DNA of 64,000 nucleotides from SAR116 cluster bacterium AG-337-N21 (GTDB lineage: Bacteria > Pseudomonadota > Alphaproteobacteria > Puniceispirillales > Marisalimonadaceae). Each line of letters opens with the position of its first letter. The stretch's first letter is position 1. Positions 56,714 through 64,000 of this stretch are shown piece by piece. Below the pieces are notes generated by a model. The model worked only from the letters and a program-made list of their open reading frames with translations, was not told the DNA's origin and ran no database searches. The DNA lies in the NCBI GenBank assembly GCA_003282145.1, contig QBZZ01000006.1, positions 1-64,000 of the forward strand, in the 5' to 3' direction. The translations under genes and the position numbers were made by a program.

Positions 56714-56785
56714 ATGAGAAAATTAAATGCAAAACAATTACAAACTTTACCTAATGACAAATATCATGATGGGAATGGCCTCACA
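56714..56785 (+). pseudogene. Truncated tyrosine-recombinase (integrase) N-terminus
   Basis: About 24 codons reading RKLNAKQLQTLPNDKYHDGN match the Arm/DUF4102 N-terminus of phage-type integrases, and CCGGAG precedes the ATG. The homology stops near 56785 and the frame then runs into unrelated sequence up to 56929. It starts 142 bases after tRNA-Ser, the classic integrase position for tRNA-targeted elements. No catalytic domain remains, so this is a remnant. Confidence 0.65.
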
Positions 56786-56899
56786 TTGACGCAAATTATG
56801 GATGGTTTCGCTTTCATCTGTTTCCATATGTTTGCTATAACCAACAATATCCGTTGCAAAGATGACTGCAATTTTGCGTTCAATTTTTTCCTTAACCAT
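56783..56899 (-). pseudogene. N-terminal fragment of a class III cyclase gene
   Basis: Read on the minus strand from ATG at 56899 this gives MVKEKIERKIAVIFATDIV, then GYSKHMETDESETIHNLRQCE before degenerating. It matches the first 35 residues of class III cyclases such as the gene at 25623 (ATDCVSFSKHMEEQEEKTL) but is clearly a different copy. It abuts the integrase fragment head to head, so the two truncations share one junction. Confidence 0.65.
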
Positions 56900-56984
56900 G
56901 ATTACTCACAAAAATATTTTAACTATTAGATCTTAACCGAAGATAATGGCATCCGTAAAGATACTGTCCAAATGAATCTACCAA

Positions 56985-57043
56985 ACCAACCCTAAAGGTC
57001 CGTGGTCCATGGACCTTGGACCAGGGTTCATTGATGGGTTGGT
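56985..57043. repeat. Nested palindromic element
   Basis: A perfect 12-bp core GGTCCATGGACC is enclosed by GGTCC/GGACC, then AACCCT/AGGGTT, then ACCAACCC/GGGTTGGT with small offsets. It is GC-rich for this genome and lies in the 555-base gene-poor stretch 56572-57126 behind tRNA-Ser. That stretch otherwise holds only the two gene fragments and the RraA leader with a full AAGGAGGT. A related sequence is at 58964. Confidence 0.6.
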
Positions 57044-57126
57044 GGAATTGATTAGATATGTTTTTATTTGTAACTTGATGATTTATATTTAGGATTATTT
57101 ATTAAGTAATTTAAGGAGGTAATTTT

Positions 57127-57795
57127 ATGAAAAATTACGATGAGGAGAGATCAGAAAAACTTCTGAAATTATATTCTGGTGCAATTACTGACATAATGGA
57201 CTCAATTAGTCCAGATTATAGAAATCAAACACTTCCGAGTGATCTACGTCCACTAACCTCAAACATGAAAGTAGCAGGCCCTGTATACACAGTAAGGGGT
57301 AATAAAAGATTTTATGATGATGGTCACGATCCAAGATATAAACAAATGGATATGTTAGACGGAATTTTTCCTGGTAGTATTATTGTAATGGACTCAGGAG
57401 ATGAAAAATCCGCTGCACATTGGGGTGAACTGATGAGTAAAACTTCAATGGAAAAAGGTTCTAAAGGTGCAATAATTCATGGGGGTATAAGAGATACTGA
57501 AGAAATCATAAAACATGAATTTCCAGTCTTCGCCTGTTATCACTCTCCCTTAACTGCAGTTTATAGATATAATATTATAGATTTTAATAATCCTATAATA
57601 ATTGGAGAGGTTAAAATTAATCCAGGAGATTATGTTTTTGGGGATATAGATGGTGTTATTTGTATTCCAAAAGAAATTATTGATGATGTAATTAACCAAG
57701 CTGAAGAAGTAAAAGAAAAAGAAGATATTGTAAGAGAAGAGCTTTCTGCGGGGAAAAATATTAGAGACTTATTTGAAAAATATAGAGTATTTTAG
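57127..57795 (+). CDS. RraA-like protein / 4-hydroxy-4-methyl-2-oxoglutarate aldolase family
   Basis: A 222-residue RraA-fold protein. The G-x20-R-D active-site pattern appears in WGELMSKTSMEKG...GGIRDTEEI, and FGDIDGVICIPKE is the conserved C-terminal block. Members are divalent-metal aldolases or oxaloacetate decarboxylases, or RNase E regulators. The full Asp/Arg motif and catabolic context favour an aldolase. AAGGAGGTAATTTT gives very strong initiation. It is followed by the 55-residue gene 7 bases later. Confidence 0.8.
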   Translation: MKNYDEERSEKLLKLYSGAITDIMDSISPDYRNQTLPSDLRPLTSNMKVAGPVYTVRGNKRFYDDGHDPRYKQMDMLDGIFPGSIIVMDSGDEKSAAHWGELMSKTSMEKGSKGAIIHGGIRDTEEIIKHEFPVFACYHSPLTAVYRYNIIDFNNPIIIGEVKINPGDYVFGDIDGVICIPKEIIDDVINQAEEVKEKEDIVREELSAGKNIRDLFEKYRVF

Positions 57796-57802
57796 TTAAA
57801 AA

Positions 57803-57970
57803 ATGATACCAAATAAAGAACAAAGACAAATAGAATTGCTAAAGATTCTTGCTAAAGGTTGCAAAAAGCACCCTGCTTATAGAGCTATTAGAAAAGCAAC
57901 TGAACGTTGCGAAGAGTGTGTGCTTGTTTGGCAAGCTAGAGTTGAGCTTAATAAGCTAGAAGAGAACTGA
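57803..57970 (+). CDS. Conserved 55-residue small protein with Cys motif
   Basis: This frame is below the track cutoff. It encodes MIPNKEQRQIELLKILAKGC, then KKHPAYRAIRKATERCEECV, ending QARVELNKLEEN. The HPAYRA...CxxC...W pattern recurs, as I recall, in small uncharacterised alphaproteobacterial proteins. Three cysteines (20, 36, 39) and a His suggest a possible metal site. It is tightly packed between RraA-like and esterase genes on one strand. Confidence 0.7.
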   Translation: MIPNKEQRQIELLKILAKGCKKHPAYRAIRKATERCEECVLVWQARVELNKLEEN

Positions 57971-57985
57971 GGAGTAATTATAAAA

Positions 57986-58879
57986 ATGACTGATAACTTA
58001 GTTCTTAAAGATATTATCAATGCAAAACGAAAAAATCCTTACACAGAAAATAAAACTATAAATCAGTTGCGAGAAGAAACTACAACTGCGGGCGCTTTAA
58101 TTCCTTTACCAGAGAATACTAAATTCGAAAGAATACTAGCTGAAAATGTTTACGCAGAATGGATTACATGTGGAGAAGTTGATACTGACAAAACATTCAT
58201 GTTTATTCATGGCGGTGGATACTATAGAGGCTCAATTGCTGCAACACGTGCAACCGTTGCAAGGATATCTGCTGAAGCTAAAGTAAGATGTTTATCAATA
58301 GAGTACAGATTAGCTCCAGAACATCCTTTTCCAGCTGCTATTGATGATACATATACAGCTTATAATTGGCTTATTAAAGAGGGCTTGAAACCTAAAAATA
58401 TTATTGTTAGTGGGCAATCTGCTGGTGGTGGATTATGTTTAGCATTACTGCTGAAAATCAAAAAAAATAAAGGTTTTCAGCCAAAAGGTGCTGTTGCTTT
58501 AAGCCCTTGGACAGACCTTTCTCAATCAGGTAAAACGATGATTACGAATGCAAATATTGATCCGGTAATTAGTAAAAAATATCTGGATAGAATGGCTAAC
58601 TTATACCTTTCTAAAACTCCAAGTGATACTCCTTTAGCATCTCCACTTTATGGTAATTTATCTGGTTTGCCACCTATACTAGTTCAAGTCGGTTCTGCTG
58701 AAACGATGTTGGATGATAGTAAAAGATTTGTAGAAAGAGCAAAAGAAGCAAAAGTAGATGTGCAAATTGAAGTTTGGAAAGATATGTTTCATGGATGGCA
58801 TGGAAGCGCACATATTTTAAAAGATGCGGAAGAGGCAATAAAGAGTATAGGATTATTTTGTAGGAAATTATTTAATTAA
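57986..58879 (+). CDS. HSL-family alpha/beta hydrolase (esterase)
   Basis: A 297-residue hormone-sensitive-lipase-type esterase. The oxyanion motif is FIHGGGYYRGS, the nucleophile elbow GQSAGGG (Ser), the acid likely in VQVGSAETMLDDS and the base His in DMFHGWHG. YRLAPEHPFPAAIDD is also characteristic. It hydrolyses a short-chain ester or lactone in the cytoplasm. It is the third gene of the RraA unit, 15 bases after the small gene. Confidence 0.87.
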   Translation: MTDNLVLKDIINAKRKNPYTENKTINQLREETTTAGALIPLPENTKFERILAENVYAEWITCGEVDTDKTFMFIHGGGYYRGSIAATRATVARISAEAKVRCLSIEYRLAPEHPFPAAIDDTYTAYNWLIKEGLKPKNIIVSGQSAGGGLCLALLLKIKKNKGFQPKGAVALSPWTDLSQSGKTMITNANIDPVISKKYLDRMANLYLSKTPSDTPLASPLYGNLSGLPPILVQVGSAETMLDDSKRFVERAKEAKVDVQIEVWKDMFHGWHGSAHILKDAEEAIKSIGLFCRKLFN

Positions 58880-58963
58880 ATAACTTACATGATAAAAAAC
58901 TTGCAATTTAAACTAATAAAACACAACTTTCCAGTACCCTTAGTACGGTCATAGATGCGCATT

Positions 58964-58989
58964 GGTCCGTGGTTCTTGGTTCATGGGTG
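58964..58989. repeat. Second copy of the GGTCCGTGGT-type repeat
   Basis: GGTCCGTGGTTCTTGGTTCATGGG shares its first ten bases with GGTCCGTGGTCCATGG at 56997 and is similar beyond. It overlaps the recQ stop codon, so the last residues of RecQ are encoded within or beside it. Confidence 0.45.
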
Positions 58990-60804
58990 CTTTGAGTGCT
59001 TGGAAATTAAATCAATAAATATCAAACCATATTTTTTTAATTTTGCTGGCCCTACTCCGTCTATTTCAAGCATATCTATCTCATTTTTTGGTCTTCTTTG
59101 TGACATTTGAATTAATGTACTATCGTGAAATATAGTAAATGCAGGGAGATTTTGTTTTTTTGCAATATCTAGTCTTAATGACTTTAGGTTGTTTAACAAA
59201 GTACTATCTACGTCTGTTAGATCTCTGTTTAAATATTTTGGAGCTTTAGTATTTTCTTTTATAGATTTTATAGAAATGTCTTTATACATAAATTTATTTT
59301 TATTTTTTAAAACATCAACACCTGTATTAGTAATTTGAATTGCACCGTATTTCTGAAAATTTATTTTTAAATGCCCATAAGCAAGCATCTGTCTTAGAAA
59401 TGATTGCCAAAATTCCTTAGATTTGTCATTTCCTATTCCATAAACAGAAAGATTTTGATGACCTTTATCAAATACTTTTTTATCCTCTGATCCCCTAAGT
59501 ACATTAATAATATGAACCTGACCAAAAAACTGACCAGTTCGATATATAGTGGAAAGAAGTTTTTGAGCCAATATTGTACCATCAATTAGTGCTGGTGGGT
59601 TAAGGCAGTTATCGCAATTATTACAATTTTCTGACTTTTCATCAAAATATCCTAATAAAACTTTTCTACGACATTCAGGAGTTTCGCAATAAGATAATAA
59701 ATAGTCTAATCGTTTATTTTCATGAAATTTGAATTTTTCTTCAGAAATGTTTTCATCTATCATTCTTCTTCTAATAACTAAGTCATCTAAACCATAAATT
59801 AACAATGTATCAGATGCTTTACCATCCCGGCCTGCTCTACCTATTTCTTGAGAATAAGCTTCGACGCTCCCTGGAAGATTTAAATGAATAACAAACCTAA
59901 TATCTGGTTTATCAATGCCCATTCCAAATGCAATTGTGGCTACAACAATGTGTGCTTGATCAGTCATAAATTTGTTTTGTACATTTTTTCTTACTTGACC
60001 ATCCAATCCTGCGTGGTAGGTGCTAGCGTTGAAGCCTTTATCAATTAAAAATGAAGTGACTTCCTCAGTTTTTTTCTTTGATAAACAATAAATTATTCCT
60101 GATTGAGTTTTTCTTGGATTTAAATATTCAATTAACTGAGCTTTCCAATTTGTTTTTTGACTTATTGAAAGGCTTAAATTGGGCCTGTCTAGACTTGCAA
60201 TAAATACTTTAACGTTTTTATTAAATATCTTTTCAAGAATATCTAATCTGGTTGATTTATCAGCTGTTGCAGTAAACCCAATAATATTGCTATTTGGAAA
60301 TAATAACTTCAATTTTGATAATGCATTATAATCAGGTCTAAAATGATGGCCCCATTTGGATACACAGTGAATTTCATCTATGACAAACAGACCTATTTCC
60401 ATGGTTTTTAAATCGTTAATAATATTTTCTGTCATAAGTCTTTCTGGTGACATATAAATAATTTTTGAATTTCCATTTTTGAAGTTTTTCCAAGATGTAA
60501 TTCTTTCGCTATAAGATAAGTCGGAATGAATTTTCTCTGCTTGAACCCCACACTCTTTTAATGCTGAAATCTGGTCATCCATAAGTGAAATTAGCGGTGA
60601 AATAATTATAGTTTTCTTTGAAGAAATAATTGCTGGTATTTGATAACACAATGATTTACCTGCACCAGTAGGCATAATAGCAAGGGTATGATTTTCAGAG
60701 AGAACAGTTTCTATAATCTCTTTTTGCTCATATTTGTATGAGGAGTAGCCGAAAGTGTCACGTAATACGTCAAAAGCTTTAGTATTTAATTCATTTATAT
60801 TCAT
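58981..60804 (-). CDS. recQ: ATP-dependent DNA helicase RecQ
   Basis: A 607-residue RecQ helicase. Walker A MPTGAGKSLCYQIPA, the DEIH box, aromatic-rich loop SKWGHHFRPDYN and motif VI QEIGRAGRDG are intact. Zinc-binding cysteines lie in CETPECRRK and NCNNCDNC, followed by a winged-helix region and a C-terminal HRDC domain (PAFTIFHDSTLIQMSQRRP). It unwinds recombination intermediates. The start is near a 22-bp sequence that recurs at 61772. Confidence 0.92.
   Translation of the reverse strand: MNINELNTKAFDVLRDTFGYSSYKYEQKEIIETVLSENHTLAIMPTGAGKSLCYQIPAIISSKKTIIISPLISLMDDQISALKECGVQAEKIHSDLSYSERITSWKNFKNGNSKIIYMSPERLMTENIINDLKTMEIGLFVIDEIHCVSKWGHHFRPDYNALSKLKLLFPNSNIIGFTATADKSTRLDILEKIFNKNVKVFIASLDRPNLSLSISQKTNWKAQLIEYLNPRKTQSGIIYCLSKKKTEEVTSFLIDKGFNASTYHAGLDGQVRKNVQNKFMTDQAHIVVATIAFGMGIDKPDIRFVIHLNLPGSVEAYSQEIGRAGRDGKASDTLLIYGLDDLVIRRRMIDENISEEKFKFHENKRLDYLLSYCETPECRRKVLLGYFDEKSENCNNCDNCLNPPALIDGTILAQKLLSTIYRTGQFFGQVHIINVLRGSEDKKVFDKGHQNLSVYGIGNDKSKEFWQSFLRQMLAYGHLKINFQKYGAIQITNTGVDVLKNKNKFMYKDISIKSIKENTKAPKYLNRDLTDVDSTLLNNLKSLRLDIAKKQNLPAFTIFHDSTLIQMSQRRPKNEIDMLEIDGVGPAKLKKYGLIFIDLISKHSKHP
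60774..60795. repeat. 22-bp direct repeat, copy A (within recQ start)
   Basis: AAGCTTTAGTATTTAATTCATT lies inside the first codons of recQ (minus strand) and recurs exactly at 61772-61793 in the same orientation. Confidence 0.6.
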
Positions 60805-61025
60805 AGTAAAAGGTTAATGTTTTTGATTTATAATTAATATTTAAAAATCAATAAATTTTTTAATATTTTTTTAAAGATAGACTTGTAATCAAAATAGGGA
60901 AATATTAAGTATCATTTAGGTATTTAATTACTAACTTGTACGCCTCGGCATCCCGCCTAAAATACTAAAGCAGTGTCCTAAATAACTTCAAATAATTTTA
61001 AATTTAATTCTCAAGGATAATAATT

Positions 61026-61514
61026 ATGAATACTATTAAGAAACTATTTTTTGCAATAGCCATGCTTATATTACCGTTAGCTGCCAACGCTGACGGCCAT
61101 GGTACGAAAAAAGATATTGTTGATACCGCAATAGCTAATGGCTCATTCACCACTCTAGTAACAGCTGTGAAAGCAGCGGGCTTGGTGGACACTCTCAAAG
61201 GAAAAGGACCGTTTACAGTATTTGCTCCTACGGATGCTGCTTTTTCCAAGCTTCCTAAAGGAACTATAGACAGCCTACTTAAGCCTGAAAATAAGAGTAA
61301 ACTTGTAGCGATTCTTACACATCATGTCATATCAGGAGCTGTACCTTCTGCAGATGTTATTAGTAAGAAACTATCCCCCAAAACAGTTAACGGTTCCTCC
61401 CTCTCAATTGATGGAACAATGGGAGTAATGGTCAGTGGAGCAAAAGTTATAGCTGCAGATGTAAAAGCATCCAACGGTATAATTCATGTTATTGATAAGG
61501 TTCTTCTGCCTTAA
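61026..61514 (+). CDS. Secreted fasciclin-domain protein
   Basis: A 162-residue exported protein. A signal peptide ([18 protein letters not shown]) is followed by one FAS1 domain with [20 protein letters not shown], the hallmark [17 protein letters not shown] and ending [12 protein letters not shown]. Fasciclin proteins mediate adhesion or bind to surfaces; here it is periplasmic or released. It has AAGGATAATAATT upstream and a strong terminator downstream, so it is monocistronic and probably well expressed. Confidence 0.9.
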   Translation: MNTIKKLFFAIAMLILPLAANADGHGTKKDIVDTAIANGSFTTLVTAVKAAGLVDTLKGKGPFTVFAPTDAAFSKLPKGTIDSLLKPENKSKLVAILTHHVISGAVPSADVISKKLSPKTVNGSSLSIDGTMGVMVSGAKVIAADVKASNGIIHVIDKVLLP

Positions 61515-61551
61515 TTATAAATATTTAAGGATAGTTTTTATCATATTAAAG

Positions 61552-61586
61552 AGAGGTGAATAACAATATTCACCTCTTTTTTTTTT
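61552..61586 (+). terminator. Intrinsic terminator after the fasciclin gene
   Basis: AGAGGTGAATA and TATTCACCTCT form a perfect 11-bp stem with ACAA loop, followed directly by a ten-base T run, 37 bases past the stop codon. This is a textbook rho-independent terminator. Confidence 0.92.
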
Positions 61587-61771
61587 GTATATATAAATAC
61601 TTTCCATTTTGATAAAAGGCTCGGGGTTATGTATATGATAAATAAAATTGAGAAGGTGGTTAGGCCAGAAGCGAAATGTTCGTAACTCCCATATCTACAC
61701 TGTGGCGGTAAATGCAACCCAAAAGTTACCGAATGTGTGCAAAGAGCTCCGTATTGAGCCAGATGAGACTT

Positions 61772-61793
61772 AAGCTTTAGTATTTAATTCATT
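61772..61793. repeat. 22-bp direct repeat, copy B
   Basis: An exact copy of the sequence inside the recQ start (60774-60795), located at the end of the ABM-like gene's 3' flank. The bases 61587-61771 before it have higher G+C than surrounding gaps and no intact frame, and look like decayed coding sequence. Confidence 0.6.
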
Positions 61794-62172
61794 AATTAAA
61801 TCCACAATGTTGCCTTTTAAACTTGGCACCAAAAGGAGTTAGTGCGTCAATTAAATCTTGTTTAGAATTGCCAAAAACTAGCCATTCTTTAAAGTCAACA
61901 TGTTGCGTTACTTCTTCGGCTATAGGGCTTGACATATGGTTGTTCAAACGTTGCATTGCACCATCACTATCAATAAATGACTCTACTAATGTTGCTTCTG
62001 AATTATCATCAGACAAATGCCACTCATAACTTATAGTTTTTTCTTCTTTTAAATTAAACACATATTTTGCAGCACGTTCTTTTGACCATGTTAGAAATTC
62101 ATTAGCATCAGATTTGATACTACATTGAATGACAAATATTATTCTTTGTGTTTTTGAATTTAATTCTTTCAT
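61792..62172 (-). CDS. Antibiotic-biosynthesis-monooxygenase-like (ABM) dimeric barrel protein
   Basis: A 126-residue protein with a likely ABM/YgiN-type alpha-beta barrel: RIIFVIQCSIKSDANEFLTW (first strand and helix), then ATLVESFIDSDGAMQRLNNHM and a last strand. Members are cofactor-free monooxygenases or act in stress response, but the fold is shared by many functions. It is a single gene, divergent from the racemase-like gene. Confidence in the family is moderate. Confidence 0.6.
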   Translation of the reverse strand: MKELNSKTQRIIFVIQCSIKSDANEFLTWSKERAAKYVFNLKEEKTISYEWHLSDDNSEATLVESFIDSDGAMQRLNNHMSSPIAEEVTQHVDFKEWLVFGNSKQDLIDALTPFGAKFKRQHCGFN

Positions 62173-62322
62173 AATATTATCCTAATTTAATTCAATTTAA
62201 TCAGATAGGTAAATAATAAATAATAACATATTTGAAGATAAATTATTTATTTATATTTATATTTATATTTTATAATCAATAGATATGCTTAAAGTCAGAT
62301 ATATTATGTGGAGAAAATTTGT

Positions 62323-62994
62323 ATGCAAATTGGTTTGATTGGTGGCATTGGGCCTGCTGCAACGGATTTTTACTATCGGAGTTTGATAGAAAAATTTGCA
62401 TCCGAAGAAAAGAATTTGGATATGACAATTGTACACGCGGATGCCCCAACTCTAATTAAAAATTTGATGGACGATAACAAAGATGGACAAGTAGCAATCT
62501 ATAATGATTTAACGCTAAGACTAAAAAAAGCAGGAGCTAACTTTGTCGCTATTACTTCTATCGCTGGTCATTTCTGTATTGAAAAGTTCAAAGAAAAATC
62601 TGTGCTGCCAGTGGTAGACCTTTTGTCCTGTGTGCAAAAAGAAATTAAACGCAGGGGCTATAAAAGAATTGGCATCATTGGTACCAAACCAGTTATGGTG
62701 TCAAAATTTTATTCAATGATAACATCAGCCGAAGTATTTATGCCAGAGGATAACCTTTTAGATAAAGTGCACGAAGCATATGCAGAAATGGCAACTTTGG
62801 GTCGTGCAAATAATGAACAAAAAGAAATATTTGAAAAAGCATGTAATCAATTTCTTAGTAAGAATAAGGTCGATGCAATAATGCTTGGAGGGACTGACCT
62901 AGCCTTGATTTATCGATCAGACAATGTTGATTTTAAATTAATTGATTGTGCAAAAATCCATGTAGAAGAATTATTCCGCTTGAATGTCAATTAA
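62323..62994 (+). CDS. Aspartate/glutamate racemase-family protein lacking both catalytic cysteines
   Basis: A 223-residue Asp/Glu/hydantoin racemase fold. IGLIGGIGPAATDFYYRSL and KRIGIIGTKPVMVSKFY are family positions. The usual CNTAH site reads TSIAGH and the usual LGCTE site reads LGGTD, so neither cysteine is present. It may be a lyase, isomerase or binding protein rather than a cysteine racemase. ATG at 62323 has GGAG 9 bases upstream; the track's GTG at 62308 is less likely. Confidence 0.75.
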   Translation: MQIGLIGGIGPAATDFYYRSLIEKFASEEKNLDMTIVHADAPTLIKNLMDDNKDGQVAIYNDLTLRLKKAGANFVAITSIAGHFCIEKFKEKSVLPVVDLLSCVQKEIKRRGYKRIGIIGTKPVMVSKFYSMITSAEVFMPEDNLLDKVHEAYAEMATLGRANNEQKEIFEKACNQFLSKNKVDAIMLGGTDLALIYRSDNVDFKLIDCAKIHVEELFRLNVN

Positions 62995-63035
62995 ATATTT
63001 ATATCATTAACTTTTATCATACTTTTATTTTTAAA

Positions 63036-64000
63036 ATGAAAATAGACCCTTTTAAAATATCCTATCCCAAACAAAGAATTGTGGAAATTAAAGAAAAAGT
63101 TGAAATGTTTCCATGGCATGAAATGCCTAAAGAAGCTGGCTGGTCTTTTGGAACAAATATAGATTACATGAAGAATTTAGCTGATTATTGGACCAAGAAA
63201 TATGATTGGGAATCTCAGGAGTACAAATTAAATCAACAGCCTAATTATATTACAAAAGTAGATGATATTGATATTCATTTCATTTTTAAAAAATCTTCTT
63301 CCCCAAAGGCTATCCCGTTAATTTTAATTCACGGATGGCCCGGCTCAATAGTTGAATTTCTGGAAATCATTGAACCACTTTGTGAACCAGAAAAATATGG
63401 GAATAAAGACGAAATTTGTTTTGATATTATTGCTCCCTCTATTCCTGGTTTTGCTTTTTCTGGGAAACCGGCTAATCCGATTGGACCAAGAAGAATTGCT
63501 GAGATTTTTAATAAACTTATGACGGAAAATCTTGGTTATGAAAGATATGTTGCTCAAGGAGGTGATTGGGGTAGTGCAATTTCTACATGGCTTGGTTTTG
63601 ATCACTCAAAAAATTGTAAAGGTATTCATATTAACATGCTTCCAGCAAGACATATAGATGGGCCAAAAACAGAGGAAGAAAAAAGTTGGGAAAAGCAATT
63701 TAATTTAGATTATGTCTCTCAAAGTGGATATTTTGCTATACAAAGTACAAAACCTCAAACACTTAGTTACGCTATGATGGAAAGCCCATTAGGTGTAGCT
63801 GCTTGGATAGTAGAAAAATTTTACCATTGGTCTGATTTAAAAGATGGAAGTCTAGATTTGACATACCAAAAAGACGATTTATTAACCAATATTATGATCT
63901 ATATTCTAACTAAATCATTTAATACGTCATCTTGGATTTATTACGGCAGAGTTAAAGAAGGAGGACGAATTCTCTCTAATGATGGCAGAAGGGTGGAGGT
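63036..64000 (+). CDS. EHN-type epoxide hydrolase (3' partial)
   Basis: Not in the track because it runs off the window without a stop. The frame gives MKIDPFKISYPKQRIVEIKE and an EHN N-terminal domain, then LILIHGWPGSIVEF (oxyanion), the GGDWGSAIS nucleophile elbow with Asp, and a cap region, for 321 codons. It resembles microsomal or juvenile-hormone-type epoxide hydrolases and bacterial relatives. It is 41 bases after the racemase-like gene. The ORF on the minus strand at 63345 is its shadow. Confidence 0.85.
   Translation, partial: MKIDPFKISYPKQRIVEIKEKVEMFPWHEMPKEAGWSFGTNIDYMKNLADYWTKKYDWESQEYKLNQQPNYITKVDDIDIHFIFKKSSSPKAIPLILIHGWPGSIVEFLEIIEPLCEPEKYGNKDEICFDIIAPSIPGFAFSGKPANPIGPRRIAEIFNKLMTENLGYERYVAQGGDWGSAISTWLGFDHSKNCKGIHINMLPARHIDGPKTEEEKSWEKQFNLDYVSQSGYFAIQSTKPQTLSYAMMESPLGVAAWIVEKFYHWSDLKDGSLDLTYQKDDLLTNIMIYILTKSFNTSSWIYYGRVKEGGRILSNDGRRVE

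Noticed and set aside
63345-63605. 86-residue minus-strand ORF
   Set aside because: It is antisense to the partial EHN epoxide hydrolase, whose motifs are clear on the plus strand.
56569-64000. Search for a duplicated tRNA-Ser 3' end as attR
   Set aside because: No second copy of the T-arm sequence TTCGAATCCCC was seen, so no intact island can be claimed.

Overview
The window is AT-rich (about one third G+C by eye), densely coded, with short intergenic gaps and frequent TTG/GTG starts. Gene content is alphaproteobacterial and strongly catabolic. My inference is a low-GC, streamlined marine alphaproteobacterium (HIMB59- or AEGEAN-169-like), but no rRNA or other firm phylogenetic marker is present to prove it. 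There is one tRNA, no rRNA and no CRISPR array.

Region 1-26 kb is a sugar-acid catabolic region. A minus-strand operon (DUF2938 membrane protein, otnC-like, otnI-like, aldo/keto reductase, MBL-fold lactonase-like) is complemented further on by denD-like and ltnD-like dehydrogenases. This is most of the four-carbon (erythronate/threonate) pathway, but the DUF1537 kinase is not in the window. Between these lie two tandem GlcD/D-lactate-dehydrogenase-type FAD oxidases, kdgK-like plus a hydroxyacid dehydrogenase, and a divergent pair of transcription units: xylD-ltnD, and uxaA-SDR-FAH hydrolase. The latter looks like a non-phosphorylative route (dehydratase, 2-keto-3-deoxy-acid dehydrogenase, diketo-acid hydrolase) giving pyruvate plus lactate or glycolate, which the neighbouring FAD oxidases could use. 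An eda-like aldolase, an acyl-CoA ligase with a cysteine-dioxygenase-type thiol dioxygenase, a fused 5-oxoprolinase/hydantoinase and a class III cyclase with TPRs complete the region.

Region 27-42 kb is mixed. A minus-strand operon carries a TauD-type dioxygenase, cupin, DsbA-type isomerase and glutaryl-CoA dehydrogenase. A long plus-strand run carries an amidohydrolase, LLM flavin oxidoreductase, DUF3833 lipoprotein, chalcone-isomerase-like protein, IspZ, a galactarolactone-cycloisomerase-like enolase-superfamily enzyme, epoxide hydrolase, DMT exporter, acyl-CoA ligase and enoyl-CoA hydratase. A HIT protein and an M20 carbamoylase follow.

Region 42-52 kb holds zwf-pgl-edd (upper Entner-Doudoroff pathway, finished by the distant eda), then a putative organosulfonate cluster: a YihU-like sulfolactaldehyde-reductase homologue facing an operon for a split sulfopyruvate-decarboxylase-like TPP enzyme, a Gfo/Idh/MocA oxidoreductase and an SDR. 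A divergent SDR-DMT transporter pair lies beyond. Both SDRs of this cluster lack the canonical catalytic residues, the most unusual protein-level observation here.

Region 52-64 kb has a DEAD-box helicase, HI0933-type flavoprotein, LysR regulator and a tRNA-Ser(GCT) followed by an integration scar: a truncated tyrosine-integrase start fused to an antisense cyclase fragment and a nested palindrome. Then come an RraA-like aldolase, a 55-residue Cys-containing small protein, an HSL-type esterase, RecQ, a secreted fasciclin protein with a clear terminator, an ABM-type protein, an aspartate-racemase-like protein lacking both catalytic cysteines, and the start of an EHN-type epoxide hydrolase that runs off the edge.
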